From NCBI GenBank assembly GCA_028291885.1, contig JAQGNJ010000299.1, positions 1 to 37,644 of the forward strand: 37,644 nucleotides of DNA, given 5' to 3'. Below the pieces are notes generated by a model. The model worked only from the letters and a program-made list of their open reading frames with translations. It was not told where the DNA came from and searched no databases. Made by a program: the position numbers and the translations under genes. Source of the DNA: Ramlibacter sp. GTDB lineage: Bacteria; Pseudomonadota; Gammaproteobacteria; Burkholderiales; Burkholderiaceae_C. Shown one piece after another: positions 15,103 to 24,189 of the stretch; the stretch's first letter is position 1, and each line of letters begins with the position of its first letter.

Positions 15103-18100
15103 GGGGATCGGTCCTCGGTAGTGGCTTTGCTCGCCAGCAGGAAATCTCGAAAGGCGGACTGGAGACCAGCCGCCATTTGCGCCGTGTCGCGCAGCTTGCT
15201 CTCGCGCGCCTGCTGCTCGAACTCGCGCGCGAGTCCGGCCAGCAGCTCGGCGCCGATCATCGCCGCGGAACCGGCCAGCGAATGCAGGTGGCGGTGGGCC
15301 GTGGTGGCGTCGCCGCCGTCCAGCGCCCGAGCGGCCTGGTCGATCAGCTGCGGCGCCAGCACGACGAACGAGTCCAGCACCTGCCCGAACAGCTCGGTGT
15401 CGCCGTCCAGCCGGTCCAGCGCCTTCTGCCGGGCGAACACCGCTTCGGCCAGCGGCGCCAGCCAGCGGTCCAGCATCCGCGTCAGCTGCGCCGCGTCCAT
15501 CGGCTTGGACAGGAAGTCGTCCATGCCGGCGGCGAGGCACTTCTGGCGCTGTTCGCCCGAAACGTTGGCCGTGACCGCGATGATGGGCAGGCGGTGGCCG
15601 CCGGCCCGCAGCCGGGAGGACGCCTCGTAGCCGTCCATCACGGGCATGCGGCAGTCCATCAGGATCAGGTCGAAGCGTTCCCGCGCGACGGCATCGAGCA
15701 CCTGCTGGCCGTGTTCGGCGAGCGTGACGTCCATGTAGCCGGCCAGCTTGAGCATGCCCCGCACGACGATCTGGTTGGTGGCGTTGTCCTCCGCCACCAG
15801 GATGCGTTCGCTGCGCAACTCGCGTGCACGACGCGCACTCGTTTCGGCCGCAACGGCGCGCTGCCCCTGCCCCGCCGGCTGCGCTGCCGGCCCGAACGGC
15901 AGCACGCAGCGGAACGCGGCACCGCGCCCCGGCTCGCTTTGCAGGTCGATGCTGCCGCCCATCTGTTCGCACAGCTGCTTGACGATCGCCAGGCCCAGGC
16001 CGGTGCCGCCGTACTCGCGCGTGGTGGAGCTGTCGGCCTGGAAGAAGCGGTGGAACAGGTCCTGCTGCACCTCGGGCGGGATGCCGATGCCGGTGTCGTG
16101 CACGGTGAAGGCGAGCATCGGCCGGTTGCCGGTCGCGGCGGCCGGCTCGATGGCCAGTCCGACCCGTCCCGCCTCGGTGAACTTCAGTGCGTTGCCCAGG
16201 AGGTTGTTGAGCACATGGCGCAGCCGGCCGGGGTCGCCGACGACGGCCGCCGGAACGGCCGGATCGAGCCGCAGCTCGAAGCCCAGCCCCTTGTCCCGGG
16301 CACGCAGGCCGTACAGGTCGCCGAGTTCGCGCGCCAGGTCCGCCACGTTGAACTCGACGTGCTCGAATTCCATCCGCCCGGACTCGATCTTGCCCAGGTC
16401 CAGCAGGTCGTTGATCAGGCCGAGCAGCGACTGGGCGCTGGAGTGGGCGAGCTCCACGTAGCGCCTCTGCTGCGGCTGCAGCGCGTCCTCCAGCAGCAGC
16501 TGGGTCATTCCCAGCACGCCGTTCAGGGGCGTGCGGATCTCGTGGTTCACCGTGTCCAGGAAATCGGTCTTGGCCCGGTTCGCCGCCTCGGCTGCCTCCT
16601 TGGCGCGCTTCAATTCCGCCTCGAAACGGTGACGGGCCGTCACGTCGCGGCAGCTCCAGACCCGCCCGGTGACGCCGCCTTCCAGCGCCACGCCGCGGCC
16701 GTAAAGTTCGATCACCCGGCCGTCCTTGAACTGCAGCACGTCGAAGGACTCGGTCGCGGCATCGCCATACAGCGTCTGGATGCGCTGCGCGTAGGCCTCG
16801 GGCTCCGTCATCTGGTCCGCGACCAGCTGGCTCCAGACTTCCCGTGGCGCGCCCCGCAGATCGTCGGGGATCCGCAGGAATTCCAGCAGCCGGCGGTTGT
16901 ACAGCAAAGTCTCGCGGTCGCCGCCCAGCACCAGGATGCCGTCGGCGGTCGAGTCCAGCGTGGCGCGGTTGATGGCGGCCGCGCGGGCCAGCTCCAGCTC
17001 CGCCAGCTTTCGCGCCGTGATGTCCTGGTTGGTGCCGCTGGCCCGCAGAGCCCGGCCAGCCGCGTCCCGCCTGGACACCCGCCCCTGGCTGTGGAGCCAC
17101 ATGGTGCTGCCGTCGTCGCGCTGCACCTGGTGCTCGACGTCGTACTGTTCGGTCGATCCGTCCAGCATCGCCGAGAGCGCAGCCTGGATCCGTTCCTGGT
17201 CGTGCAGCGGGACCCTGCGGACCAGCTCGCTGACCGGCGTGACGGTCACCTGGCGCGGACTGCCCATCAGCTCGGCCCAGTTCTCGGACAGGTAGGCCAG
17301 GCCGCTTTCCAGGTCCAGGTCCCACAGCGCCAGCCGCGAGGCATTCATGGCGCGCTTTTGCCGCTCCTCGCTTTCGCGCAGGGCCTCGCGCGCGAGCTGC
17401 TGCTCGGTAATGTCCTGCAAGGTGCCCACCAGCCGGACGGCGCGGCCGCCTTCGAATTCCGGCACCCCGACGGACCGCACCCACACCTGTCGGCCCGTGG
17501 CCGTCACCATCGGCAGCTCCAGCTGCCACGCCTTGCCGCTGCGCAGCGAGCGGCGGACGGCCCCCAGCAGCGCGCGCTGGGCCTGCTCGCCGAAAAAGCG
17601 CAGGTGTTCGCTGAATCCGGCCTGGTGGCCCGGCTCCAGGTCGTAGATGCGGCAGTTCTGGTCCGTCCACTTCACGCTGCGGCTGACGAGGTCGGCCTCC
17701 CAGCCGCCCACGCCGCTGAGCCGCTCCGCCCGCTCCAGGAACCGGTGGTCCAGCCGCAGCTGCTGCTCCACCTGCTTGTGCCGGGTGATGTCGCCGGCGA
17801 CGCCGACAAAGCCCGGCCGCGGCGGCTGGCCCCAGACCGCCGGCCGCGCCTCCATCCGCACGTGGGCCGGTTCGTCGCCGTCCTGCGCCGGCAGCACCCG
17901 GAACTCCATGTCGAAAGGCACGCCCGCGGCGACCGCGGCCTGCCAGGAGCGCTGGACCTGCTCGCGGTCTTCCGGATGGACCGATGCCAGCCAGCCGCTG
18001 CCCAGGGCGCTCCGGGCGTCGGTGCCCAGCAGGGTCTGCCATCTGCCGCTGGCTTGCACCAGCGCGCCGGCCGCGTCGGCCTGGAACACGCCCAGCGGCG

Positions 18101-18149
18101 AAGCGTAGGAGATCGCCTCGAACACCGCCTGGTCGCGCATCGTGCTCAT
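15099..18149 (-). CDS. Hybrid sensor histidine kinase: four PAS, HisKA, HATPase, REC, HPt
   Basis: Protein of 1016 residues, cytosolic, with no membrane helix. Four PAS/PAC units occupy about 5-128, 145-252, 268-382 and 392-510; the linkers end in the usual DITR/DITEQ/DITARK/DVTARH. HisKA has His536 in LDTVNHEIRTPLNG. The ATPase has LNNLLGNALKFT, DTGIGIPP, RFFQADSS and GGTGLGLAIVKQL. A receiver domain (783-895) has Asp832 in LMDCRMPVMDGYEA and SKPMD. The HPt domain has His956 in HLHSLAGSAAMIG. A complete phosphorelay is therefore on one chain, with the adjacent regulator as the expected final acceptor. ATG at 18149 overlaps the upstream metC-like stop; another ATG at 18140 is possible. The PAS ligands are unknown. 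Confidence 0.93.
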   Translation of the reverse strand: MSTMRDQAVFEAISYASPLGVFQADAAGALVQASGRWQTLLGTDARSALGSGWLASVHPEDREQVQRSWQAAVAAGVPFDMEFRVLPAQDGDEPAHVRMEARPAVWGQPPRPGFVGVAGDITRHKQVEQQLRLDHRFLERAERLSGVGGWEADLVSRSVKWTDQNCRIYDLEPGHQAGFSEHLRFFGEQAQRALLGAVRRSLRSGKAWQLELPMVTATGRQVWVRSVGVPEFEGGRAVRLVGTLQDITEQQLAREALRESEERQKRAMNASRLALWDLDLESGLAYLSENWAELMGSPRQVTVTPVSELVRRVPLHDQERIQAALSAMLDGSTEQYDVEHQVQRDDGSTMWLHSQGRVSRRDAAGRALRASGTNQDITARKLAELELARAAAINRATLDSTADGILVLGGDRETLLYNRRLLEFLRIPDDLRGAPREVWSQLVADQMTEPEAYAQRIQTLYGDAATESFDVLQFKDGRVIELYGRGVALEGGVTGRVWSCRDVTARHRFEAELKRAKEAAEAANRAKTDFLDTVNHEIRTPLNGVLGMTQLLLEDALQPQQRRYVELAHSSAQSLLGLINDLLDLGKIESGRMEFEHVEFNVADLARELGDLYGLRARDKGLGFELRLDPAVPAAVVGDPGRLRHVLNNLLGNALKFTEAGRVGLAIEPAAATGNRPMLAFTVHDTGIGIPPEVQQDLFHRFFQADSSTTREYGGTGLGLAIVKQLCEQMGGSIDLQSEPGRGAAFRCVLPFGPAAQPAGQGQRAVAAETSARRARELRSERILVAEDNATNQIVVRGMLKLAGYMDVTLAEHGQQVLDAVARERFDLILMDCRMPVMDGYEASSRLRAGGHRLPIIAVTANVSGEQRQKCLAAGMDDFLSKPMDAAQLTRMLDRWLAPLAEAVFARQKALDRLDGDTELFGQVLDSFVVLAPQLIDQAARALDGGDATTAHRHLHSLAGSAAMIGAELLAGLAREFEQQARESKLRDTAQMAAGLQSAFRDFLLASKATTEDRSP

Positions 18150-19378
18150 GCCGACGCCAGCCGGCCCAGGGCCTGCTCGAGGTCGGCGCGCAGATCCTCC
18201 AGCGCTTCCAGGCCGACCGAGAACCGGACCGGCACGCCGCGCTGGGTCCAGGTGCCCAGGGCGGCGCTGCGCATCGTTTGCATGTCGTAGGGCACGACCA
18301 GGCTCAGCGGCCCTCCCCAGGAAAAGCCCAGCTTGAACAGGCGCAGCGCGTCGCAGAAGGCGTCCACCTGGGCCGGGCTGTAGCGCTCGTGGAAAACGAC
18401 GGAGAACAGGCCGGCCGCGAGGCCCTCGTCGCCCGCGTTCCCGCCGCTGCACAGCGCCTTCCAGTGCTGGTGCCCGGGTGCGCCCTCGAAAGCCGGGTGC
18501 AGCAGCTGCGCGATCTCCGGACGCTGCCCCAGCCAGCCGGCCAGTTCGCGTGCGGCCTTGTCGTGCGCCCGGTAGCGCAGCGGCATGCTGGGCAGGGAAC
18601 GCAGCACGGTCTCCGCGTCGTTGGCGCCGACGCCCAGGCCCAGGCGCATGTGGGCCAGCTTGATCTTCAGGTGCAGCGCGTCGTCGCGCGTGACGATGCT
18701 TCCCATCAGCACGTCGCCGCCGCCGCTGGGGTACTTGGTCAGGGCCTGGATGACGATGTCGGCGCCGCTGCCGGCAACGCGGCGCTCGCCCTGGCCGAGG
18801 TCGAAGCCGTTGAAGGCCAGGCCCGCGCCCCAGGTGTTGTCCAGCGCCGTGATCACGCCGCGCTCGCGGCAGATCTGCGCCAGGTGCGCGAGCGGCGGGA
18901 ATTCCATGCTCACCGAGCCCGGCGCCTCGAGCCACACGAGCCTGGTTTTCGGGCCGATCCGCGCCTGCAGGTCGGCCGGCTTCATCGGGTCGTACAGCTG
19001 CGAGGTGATGCCCCAGTTCTTCAGCTCGCCCTCGGCCAGCGCCTTGCCGGGGCCGTAAGCGTTGTCGGGCAGCAGCATTTCGTCGCCCGCGGACAGCAGC
19101 GCCATGTCGACGGCGGCGATCGCCGCCAGTCCGCTGGGCACGAGCAGGCAGTGCCTTCCCCCTTCCAGCGTCGCGATCTTCTCCTCCAGCAGGAAGGTGG
19201 TCGGCGTGCCGTGCAGGCCGTAGGTGTAGCCGTCCTTGTCCTTCCAGTTGCGCGCGCGCAGCGCGGCGACATTGGGGAAGATGACGGTGGAGGCCTTGAA
19301 GACGCCCGGCTGCGGAGCGCTGAAACCGGGGGGCGGCGTATAGGGATGGTGGATCAGTTCGGTCGCGAGATGACTCAT
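18146..19378 (-). CDS. metC: Cystathionine beta-lyase-like PLP enzyme (Cys/Met metabolism family)
   Basis: Protein of 410 residues of the fold-type I Cys/Met metabolism family; MetC cleaves cystathionine to homocysteine, pyruvate and ammonia. The cofactor site shows YGLHGTPTTFLLEEKIATLEGG, SGLAAIAAVDMALLSAGDE, Asp180-Asn-Thr in ALDNTW and the Schiff-base Lys215 in IQALTKYPSGGGDVLMG. The C-terminus has FSWGGPLSLV and RFSVGLEALEDL. The length suits this family. The stop overlaps the start of the hybrid kinase by four bases, an unusual coupling of a biosynthetic enzyme with a signalling gene. The start has no clear Shine-Dalgarno; TACCAT lies 6 bases upstream, resembling the leaderless boxes elsewhere. 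Gamma-lyase or another specificity cannot be excluded. Confidence 0.88.
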   Translation of the reverse strand: MSHLATELIHHPYTPPPGFSAPQPGVFKASTVIFPNVAALRARNWKDKDGYTYGLHGTPTTFLLEEKIATLEGGRHCLLVPSGLAAIAAVDMALLSAGDEMLLPDNAYGPGKALAEGELKNWGITSQLYDPMKPADLQARIGPKTRLVWLEAPGSVSMEFPPLAHLAQICRERGVITALDNTWGAGLAFNGFDLGQGERRVAGSGADIVIQALTKYPSGGGDVLMGSIVTRDDALHLKIKLAHMRLGLGVGANDAETVLRSLPSMPLRYRAHDKAARELAGWLGQRPEIAQLLHPAFEGAPGHQHWKALCSGGNAGDEGLAAGLFSVVFHERYSPAQVDAFCDALRLFKLGFSWGGPLSLVVPYDMQTMRSAALGTWTQRGVPVRFSVGLEALEDLRADLEQALGRLASA

Positions 19379-19413
19379 GGGGTCATGGTAGCGCTGGGGC
19401 GGGCGCTGCGGGC

Positions 19414-20097
19414 TCACTTGCGCGCAAACAAGGGTTGTTCGAAATGGGCGACCCGGGTCGGCCGCCCGAACAGGCAGACCTCCCGGAACTGGTACAGCAC
19501 GGCGGCCGTGGGCGCGGCGATCGCGCGCTCGCCGACCGGCATGCGCAGCACCGGATGCTCGCTGCCTTCCAGCGTTTCCAGCAAGGGAGCATCGGCGCGC
19601 AGGAACTCGCTCATCGGAATGCGGTGGATGCTCGCGACCTCGGCGGGATTGGGCGTGAGTTCGGCCGCGCGGCCGGCCCAGACCACGACCGGGGTGATGA
19701 CGAAGCCGGAGCGGCTGGTGAAGTCGTCCAGCCGTCCGAGCACGGCGCAGGGGTCCAGCAGGAGGCCGACTTCTTCGGCCATTTCGCGCAACGCCGCCTG
19801 CTCCGGCGATTCGCCCGGATCGACACGGCCGCCGGGCAAGGCCCATTGGCCGGGGTGGTTGCCCAGGCCCGCGGCGCGACGCGTCAGGATCAGCGCCGCG
19901 CGTGTGCTCCATCGGGGCGGTGCTGCGATGCCGGGCAGGTCCGCGCCCGTTCCTTCCTCGGTGATGGCGACCGCCACGGCGGCGGGCCGATGGGCGCCCG
20001 GGCCCGCCGCATGCACGGCGAAATCGCGCAGATTGGTTTCGACCAGCTCGCGCAGTCGCGAGCCGAACTGGAGATCGCGGGAAATGTCCAAGGCCAT
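19414..20097 (-). CDS. Nudix hydrolase, CoA-diphosphatase-like
   Basis: Protein of 227 residues. The Nudix box is perfect, G-x5-E-x7-REMAEEVGL, within GRVDPGESPEQAALREMAEEVG (about 130-152). It is preceded by AALILTRRAAGLGNHPGQWALPGG, which resembles the motif of CoA-pyrophosphatases (LTxR ... HxGQ ... PGG). It would hydrolyse CoA or a related nucleotide diphosphate. The C-terminal half is longer than the minimal fold and ends FEQPLFARK. The start is uncertain: ATG at 20097 is chosen because MALDISRDLQFGSRL looks like the conserved N-terminus; ATG at 20145 would extend it into the divergent promoter area. Confidence 0.86.
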   Translation of the reverse strand: MALDISRDLQFGSRLRELVETNLRDFAVHAAGPGAHRPAAVAVAITEEGTGADLPGIAAPPRWSTRAALILTRRAAGLGNHPGQWALPGGRVDPGESPEQAALREMAEEVGLLLDPCAVLGRLDDFTSRSGFVITPVVVWAGRAAELTPNPAEVASIHRIPMSEFLRADAPLLETLEGSEHPVLRMPVGERAIAAPTAAVLYQFREVCLFGRPTRVAHFEQPLFARK

Positions 20098-20184
20098 GGT
20101 CGCCGCAAGTTTGCCTGAGCGCCGGGCGCTCACAGTTGGACACATCAGCAACAACCTCGACCGGCGTGCCGACCGGCTGGTTCA

Positions 20185-20190
20185 TAGAAT
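20185..20190 (+). promoter_or_regulatory. -10-like TAGAAT, 7 bases before a GTG start
   Basis: TAGAAT-CGGCCGG-GTG, the same AATCGG-type arrangement as the boxes at 3849, 6099 and 9036. It supports GTG at 20198 over ATG at 20213. Confidence 0.4.
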
Positions 20191-20197
20191 CGGCCGG

Positions 20198-20476
20198 GTG
20201 AAAACCGAATCCATGGAAGACACGTTCACGCTCTGGCGCCGTTCGTACAAGAAGTTGCGGGTGCTGGAGAGCGAACTGGTCAGCAAGTCGCGTTCGGGCG
20301 AGGACCCGGCCATCATCGCCCGCATGTACGAGAAGGTCGAAGCCCTGCGGTCGGCCACCTCGGACCTGTTCCACCTGGCGCAGACCGCCGGCATGGCCAA
20401 CCAGATCCCGGTGACCCGGCTCACGGCGGTGAGCATGACGACGACGCCGTCGGAATTCGGCGCGCTGCACGGCTGA
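20198..20476 (+). CDS. Small helical protein of unknown function
   Basis: Protein of 92 residues (GTG start) beginning MKTESMEDTFTLWRRSYKKLRVLESELV. The first 65 residues are charged and likely two helices, including a possible coiled coil (KKLRVLESELVSKS ... YEKVEALRSATSDLF). The tail, from IPVTRLTAVSMTTTPSEFG, looks disordered. No signal or membrane segment. I do not recognise a family. An ATG at 20213 gives an 87-residue form. It diverges from the Nudix gene, and the -10-like box is inside the intergenic part. Confidence 0.68.
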   Translation: MKTESMEDTFTLWRRSYKKLRVLESELVSKSRSGEDPAIIARMYEKVEALRSATSDLFHLAQTAGMANQIPVTRLTAVSMTTTPSEFGALHG

Positions 20477-20567
20477 CGCCGCGTCGGCAACTCCTGCAAC
20501 CGGCGCGCGAGGGCCGCGGCTCACCCGATCGGACGATGTGCACGCCCCCGGCGCGCGCCAGACTGCC

Positions 20568-20583
20568 CTCCTTTGCGAAGGAG
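20568..20583 (+). promoter_or_regulatory. UNCG-type hairpin covering the ribosome-binding site
   Basis: CTCCTT-TGCG-AAGGAG is a perfect 6-bp stem with a UGCG (UNCG-class) tetraloop in RNA. The 3' strand AAGGAG is the Shine-Dalgarno sequence of the gene starting at 20589, five bases downstream. The site would be hidden when the hairpin forms, giving temperature- or helicase-dependent translation. This is inference from sequence. Confidence 0.5.
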
Positions 20584-20588
20584 ATGCC

Positions 20589-20879
20589 ATGAGTGCCGTT
20601 CTTTCACCGGGCCCGGATGCGGCAATGCCGCGCGACCTTGCGCGTCCGCTGCCCGACGCCGCCATGCAGGCCTTGTGCTGGAGCCTGATCGTCGCGCTCG
20701 CCGTCGCGTCGGCGCTGCTGATCCGGGGCGTGGAGCTGTTCGATGCGCCGGTGGGCCTGCCGCTGGCCTCCGCCGCGGCGCACCAGCAAGTCATCGTCAT
20801 TGCGGCGCCCGCGCAGAGCGACCCGTTCTACCAGCAGAAGCTGGACGCGAGATTCGAGGAACTGCCGGCGCAGTTCTAG
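20589..20879 (+). CDS. Small single-pass membrane protein of unknown function
   Basis: Protein of 96 residues. A cytoplasmic N-terminus of about 27 residues is followed by one hydrophobic helix (about 28-46, LCWSLIVALAVASALLI). The C-terminal part, after GVELFDAPVGLPLASAAAHQQ, would face the periplasm and ends DPFYQQKLDARFEELPAQF. I do not recognise the family. ATG at 20589 has an ideal AAGGAG at five bases, but that site is the 3' arm of a hairpin. An upstream ATG at 20538 would place 17 unlikely residues before it. It converges with the phosphoribosyltransferase gene over a strong inverted repeat. Confidence 0.68.
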   Translation: MSAVLSPGPDAAMPRDLARPLPDAAMQALCWSLIVALAVASALLIRGVELFDAPVGLPLASAAAHQQVIVIAAPAQSDPFYQQKLDARFEELPAQF

Positions 20880-20890
20880 GCGATCACCGA

Positions 20891-20926
20891 CCCGTCGCCG
20901 GGGCGGTTTCCCGCAGCCGCGACGGG
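20891..20926. terminator. Inverted repeat between convergent genes, possible bidirectional terminator
   Basis: CCCGTCGC (20891-20898) pairs perfectly with GCGACGGG (20919-20926); the 20-base loop contains a further GGGG/CCC pairing. It lies exactly between two convergent stops (20879 and 20944). There is no T-tract on either side, so it is at best a non-canonical terminator or 3'-end stabiliser. Confidence 0.42.
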
Positions 20927-20943
20927 GCTGCGCCCGGAGCGCC

Positions 20944-21468
20944 TCAGACTTTCCACTTCTCCAGCAGCTTCTGCGCGCCCATGCTGTCGTAGGTCTCGAA
21001 GGGCTGGTGGATCCACGGGTTGGTGGGAAGGAATTCGACCGAGTAATCGGGCTGGAAGCTCGACAGGCCCTTGGTCCAGAGCACCGCGCTGCGCAACTCG
21101 CTGATCGGCTCGTAGTTGTTGCGAAGCATGTCGATCACCGCGTGCAGCGTCTTGCCCGAATCGGCCAGGTCGTCCACCAGCAGCACCTTGCCGGCGATCT
21201 CGCCCTTGGGCGTCGTGATGTAGCGGGCGATGTCCAGGTGGCCCTGGCGCATGCCGGCATCGGCGCGGTAGGAGCTGGTCGACATGATCGCCAGGGGCTT
21301 GTCGAAGATCCGCGAGAGGATGTCGCCGGGCCGCATCCCGCCGCGCGCCAGGCACAGGATGGTGTCGAATTCCCAGCCGGACTGGTGCACCTTGATCGCC
21401 AGCTTCTCGACCAGGTTGTGGTACTCGTCGTAGCTCACGTACAGGTGCTTGCCGTCTTCCGTCAACAT
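20944..21468 (-). CDS. Purine phosphoribosyltransferase-like protein
   Basis: Protein of 174 residues of the type I phosphoribosyltransferase fold. The PRPP-binding loop is VLLVDDLADSGKTLHAVID (about 94-112), preceded by ILCLARGGMRPGDILSRIF and the flexible-loop region STSSYRADAGMRQG. Such enzymes transfer ribose-5-phosphate from PRPP to hypoxanthine, guanine or xanthine. Hpt or Gpt activity is likely, but the base specificity cannot be read. It sits 28 bases downstream of purA on the same strand, which fits purine salvage beside AMP synthesis. AGAGGAAA precedes the ATG. Confidence 0.87.
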   Translation of the reverse strand: MLTEDGKHLYVSYDEYHNLVEKLAIKVHQSGWEFDTILCLARGGMRPGDILSRIFDKPLAIMSTSSYRADAGMRQGHLDIARYITTPKGEIAGKVLLVDDLADSGKTLHAVIDMLRNNYEPISELRSAVLWTKGLSSFQPDYSVEFLPTNPWIHQPFETYDSMGAQKLLEKWKV

Positions 21469-21496
21469 GTTGTTTTTCCTCTGAGTCGAATCGTCG

Positions 21497-22846
<1,350 letters not shown>

Positions 22847-23995
22847 TTAAAGGGGCTTGACGGCCCAGGCGCCGCCGGCGCTCACCAGCTCGCGGTCGCA
22901 ATGGAACTCGTCGAGTTCGCTGTCGTGGCCCGGCAGGACGCAGACGACGGTCTCGCCGCGCTCGCGCAGTGCGGCGATGGCGGCACGCAGGCTCTGCGAC
23001 TTGCCCCAGGGCGCGCGGATGGCGGCCTTGAGCGGCCGCCTGGCGGCGACGCCGACCAGCTCCTTGACGTCGAGGCTGAAGCCGACGGCCGGCCGGTTGC
23101 GGCCGAACACCGCGCCGACCTCGTCGTAGCGGCCGCCGCGCACCAGGGCGTCGCTCGCGCCCGGCGTGTAGATGGCGAAGCGCGCGCCGCTGTAGTACGC
23201 GTATCCGCGCAGGTCGGCCAGGTCGTAGCTCACGCTTGCGCCTTCGACCTGGCTGCCCAGCGACTGCAGTTGGGCCAGCGCGTCGCGCAGGGCCGGCGTC
23301 GACGGCAGGGCCTTCGCGGCCTCGGCCAGCACCTTGGCGTCGCCGTACAGCGAGGGCAGCGCCAGCAGGCCCTGGCGGGCCGCGGCGGGAAAGTCGCGCG
23401 TGAGCTGCGCCAGGGTGCTCGCGTCCTTGGCGGCAAGCGCCGCGTGCAGCGCCGCCAGGGCCGGCGCGTCGAGCGAAACGCCTTCGAGCAGCGAGCGCAC
23501 GATGCGCGCGTCCGCCATGTCGACGGTCAGTTCCCTGATGCCGCTGGCCTTGAGGCAGGCGAGCGCCAGCAGCAGCGCCTCGGTGTCCGCCTCGAGTCCG
23601 GCGTGACCGTAGATCTCGGCGCCGAACTGCAGCGGTTCGCGGGTTGCGTGCGGCCGGTCGGGGCGTGTGTGCAGCACCGGCCCGCAGTAGCAAAGCCGGG
23701 TCACGCCCTGGCGATTGAGCAGGTGGGCGTCGATGCGCGCGACTTGCGGCGTGGTGTCCGCGCGCAGGCCCATCATGCGGCCGGAGAGCTGGTCGACGAG
23801 CTTGAAGGTCTGCAGGTCGAGCGCCTCTCCGGTGCCGGTGAGCAGCGATTCCAGGTGCTCCAGCAGCGGCGGCATCACCAGCTCATAGCCGAAGGCACGC
23901 GCCGTATCGAGCAATTCGCGGCGGAGTTCTTCGATGTGCCGGGCCTCGGATGGCAGGACATCGGCGATGTGATCCGGCAGGACCCAGGCAGACAT
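22847..23995 (-). CDS. hisZ: ATP phosphoribosyltransferase regulatory subunit
   Basis: Paralogue of histidyl-tRNA synthetase, 382 residues, that binds the short HisG and gives it activity and histidine feedback in the first step of histidine synthesis. It has a class II synthetase core: [19 protein letters not shown] (motif-2-like), [26 protein letters not shown] and [24 protein letters not shown]. The anticodon-binding domain of true HisRS is missing, and a complete HisRS gene lies at 31496-32821, which supports the regulatory assignment. It implies that a short-form hisG is elsewhere in the genome. The upstream region has a TAAAAT and a CTGTTaaaAACAG repeat (24009-24021) in the leader. Confidence 0.95.
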   Translation of the reverse strand: MSAWVLPDHIADVLPSEARHIEELRRELLDTARAFGYELVMPPLLEHLESLLTGTGEALDLQTFKLVDQLSGRMMGLRADTTPQVARIDAHLLNRQGVTRLCYCGPVLHTRPDRPHATREPLQFGAEIYGHAGLEADTEALLLALACLKASGIRELTVDMADARIVRSLLEGVSLDAPALAALHAALAAKDASTLAQLTRDFPAAARQGLLALPSLYGDAKVLAEAAKALPSTPALRDALAQLQSLGSQVEGASVSYDLADLRGYAYYSGARFAIYTPGASDALVRGGRYDEVGAVFGRNRPAVGFSLDVKELVGVAARRPLKAAIRAPWGKSQSLRAAIAALRERGETVVCVLPGHDSELDEFHCDRELVSAGGAWAVKPL

Positions 23996-24008
23996 GAGTT
24001 TTGGGGCG

Positions 24009-24034
24009 CTGTTAAAAACAGTATTTTACAGGTG
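24009..24034 (-). promoter_or_regulatory. Possible hisZ promoter and leader palindrome
   Basis: On the minus strand TAAAAT (24024-24029) would be a -10, followed by the perfect palindrome CTGTT-AAA-AACAG (24009-24021, plus-strand orientation) and the ATG at 23995. No convincing -35 is visible; the region is unusually AT-rich for this window. The palindrome could be an operator. Confidence 0.35.
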
Positions 24035-24053
24035 CTGGAGGCGGGGTCTGAAA

Positions 24054-24181
24054 GCGGGGGCAAGGATGCAGAACACGCAGAAGCAACGCAGAAGACGCAG
24101 AAAAATCCATTGAAGGGTTTTGTTTCCTTCTGCGGGTTCTGCGCTATTTCGCGCTTTCTGCGTCCTTGACCCCGTTCCCGC
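24054..24181. repeat. Imperfect inverted repeat built of CGCAGAA units
   Basis: Left arm has CGCAGAA-like units at 24067, 24076, 24087 and 24096. The right arm has the complement TTCTGCG at 24128, 24137, a degenerate copy near 24147, and 24156. The outer parts, GGGGCAAGGATGCAGAA and its counterpart GGGGTCAAGGACGCAGAA (read on the minus strand), also pair. Arms of about 55 bases flank a 25-base loop. No coding potential is evident. It fills most of the 194-base gap between the DUF2065 gene and hisZ, all transcribed on the minus strand, so it would be a large hairpin in a read-through mRNA. Confidence 0.75.
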
Positions 24182-24189
24182 TCCCGCCT

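Noticed and set aside
15081-18290. A 1069-codon plus-strand open frame opposite the hybrid kinase
   Set aside because: The minus strand has complete PAS, HisKA, HATPase, REC and HPt motifs, and the plus-strand peptide has none. It is a GC-driven shadow.
24054-24181. CRISPR array suggested by evenly spaced CGCAGAA units
   Set aside because: Units are only 7 bases, spacers are 2-4 bases, and the two halves are inverted rather than direct repeats.
24054-24181. Intrinsic terminator for the hfq-hflXKC transcript
   Set aside because: The hairpin is large, but no U-tract follows on the minus strand and the loop is 25 bases. A termination role is possible but not supported by the standard signal.
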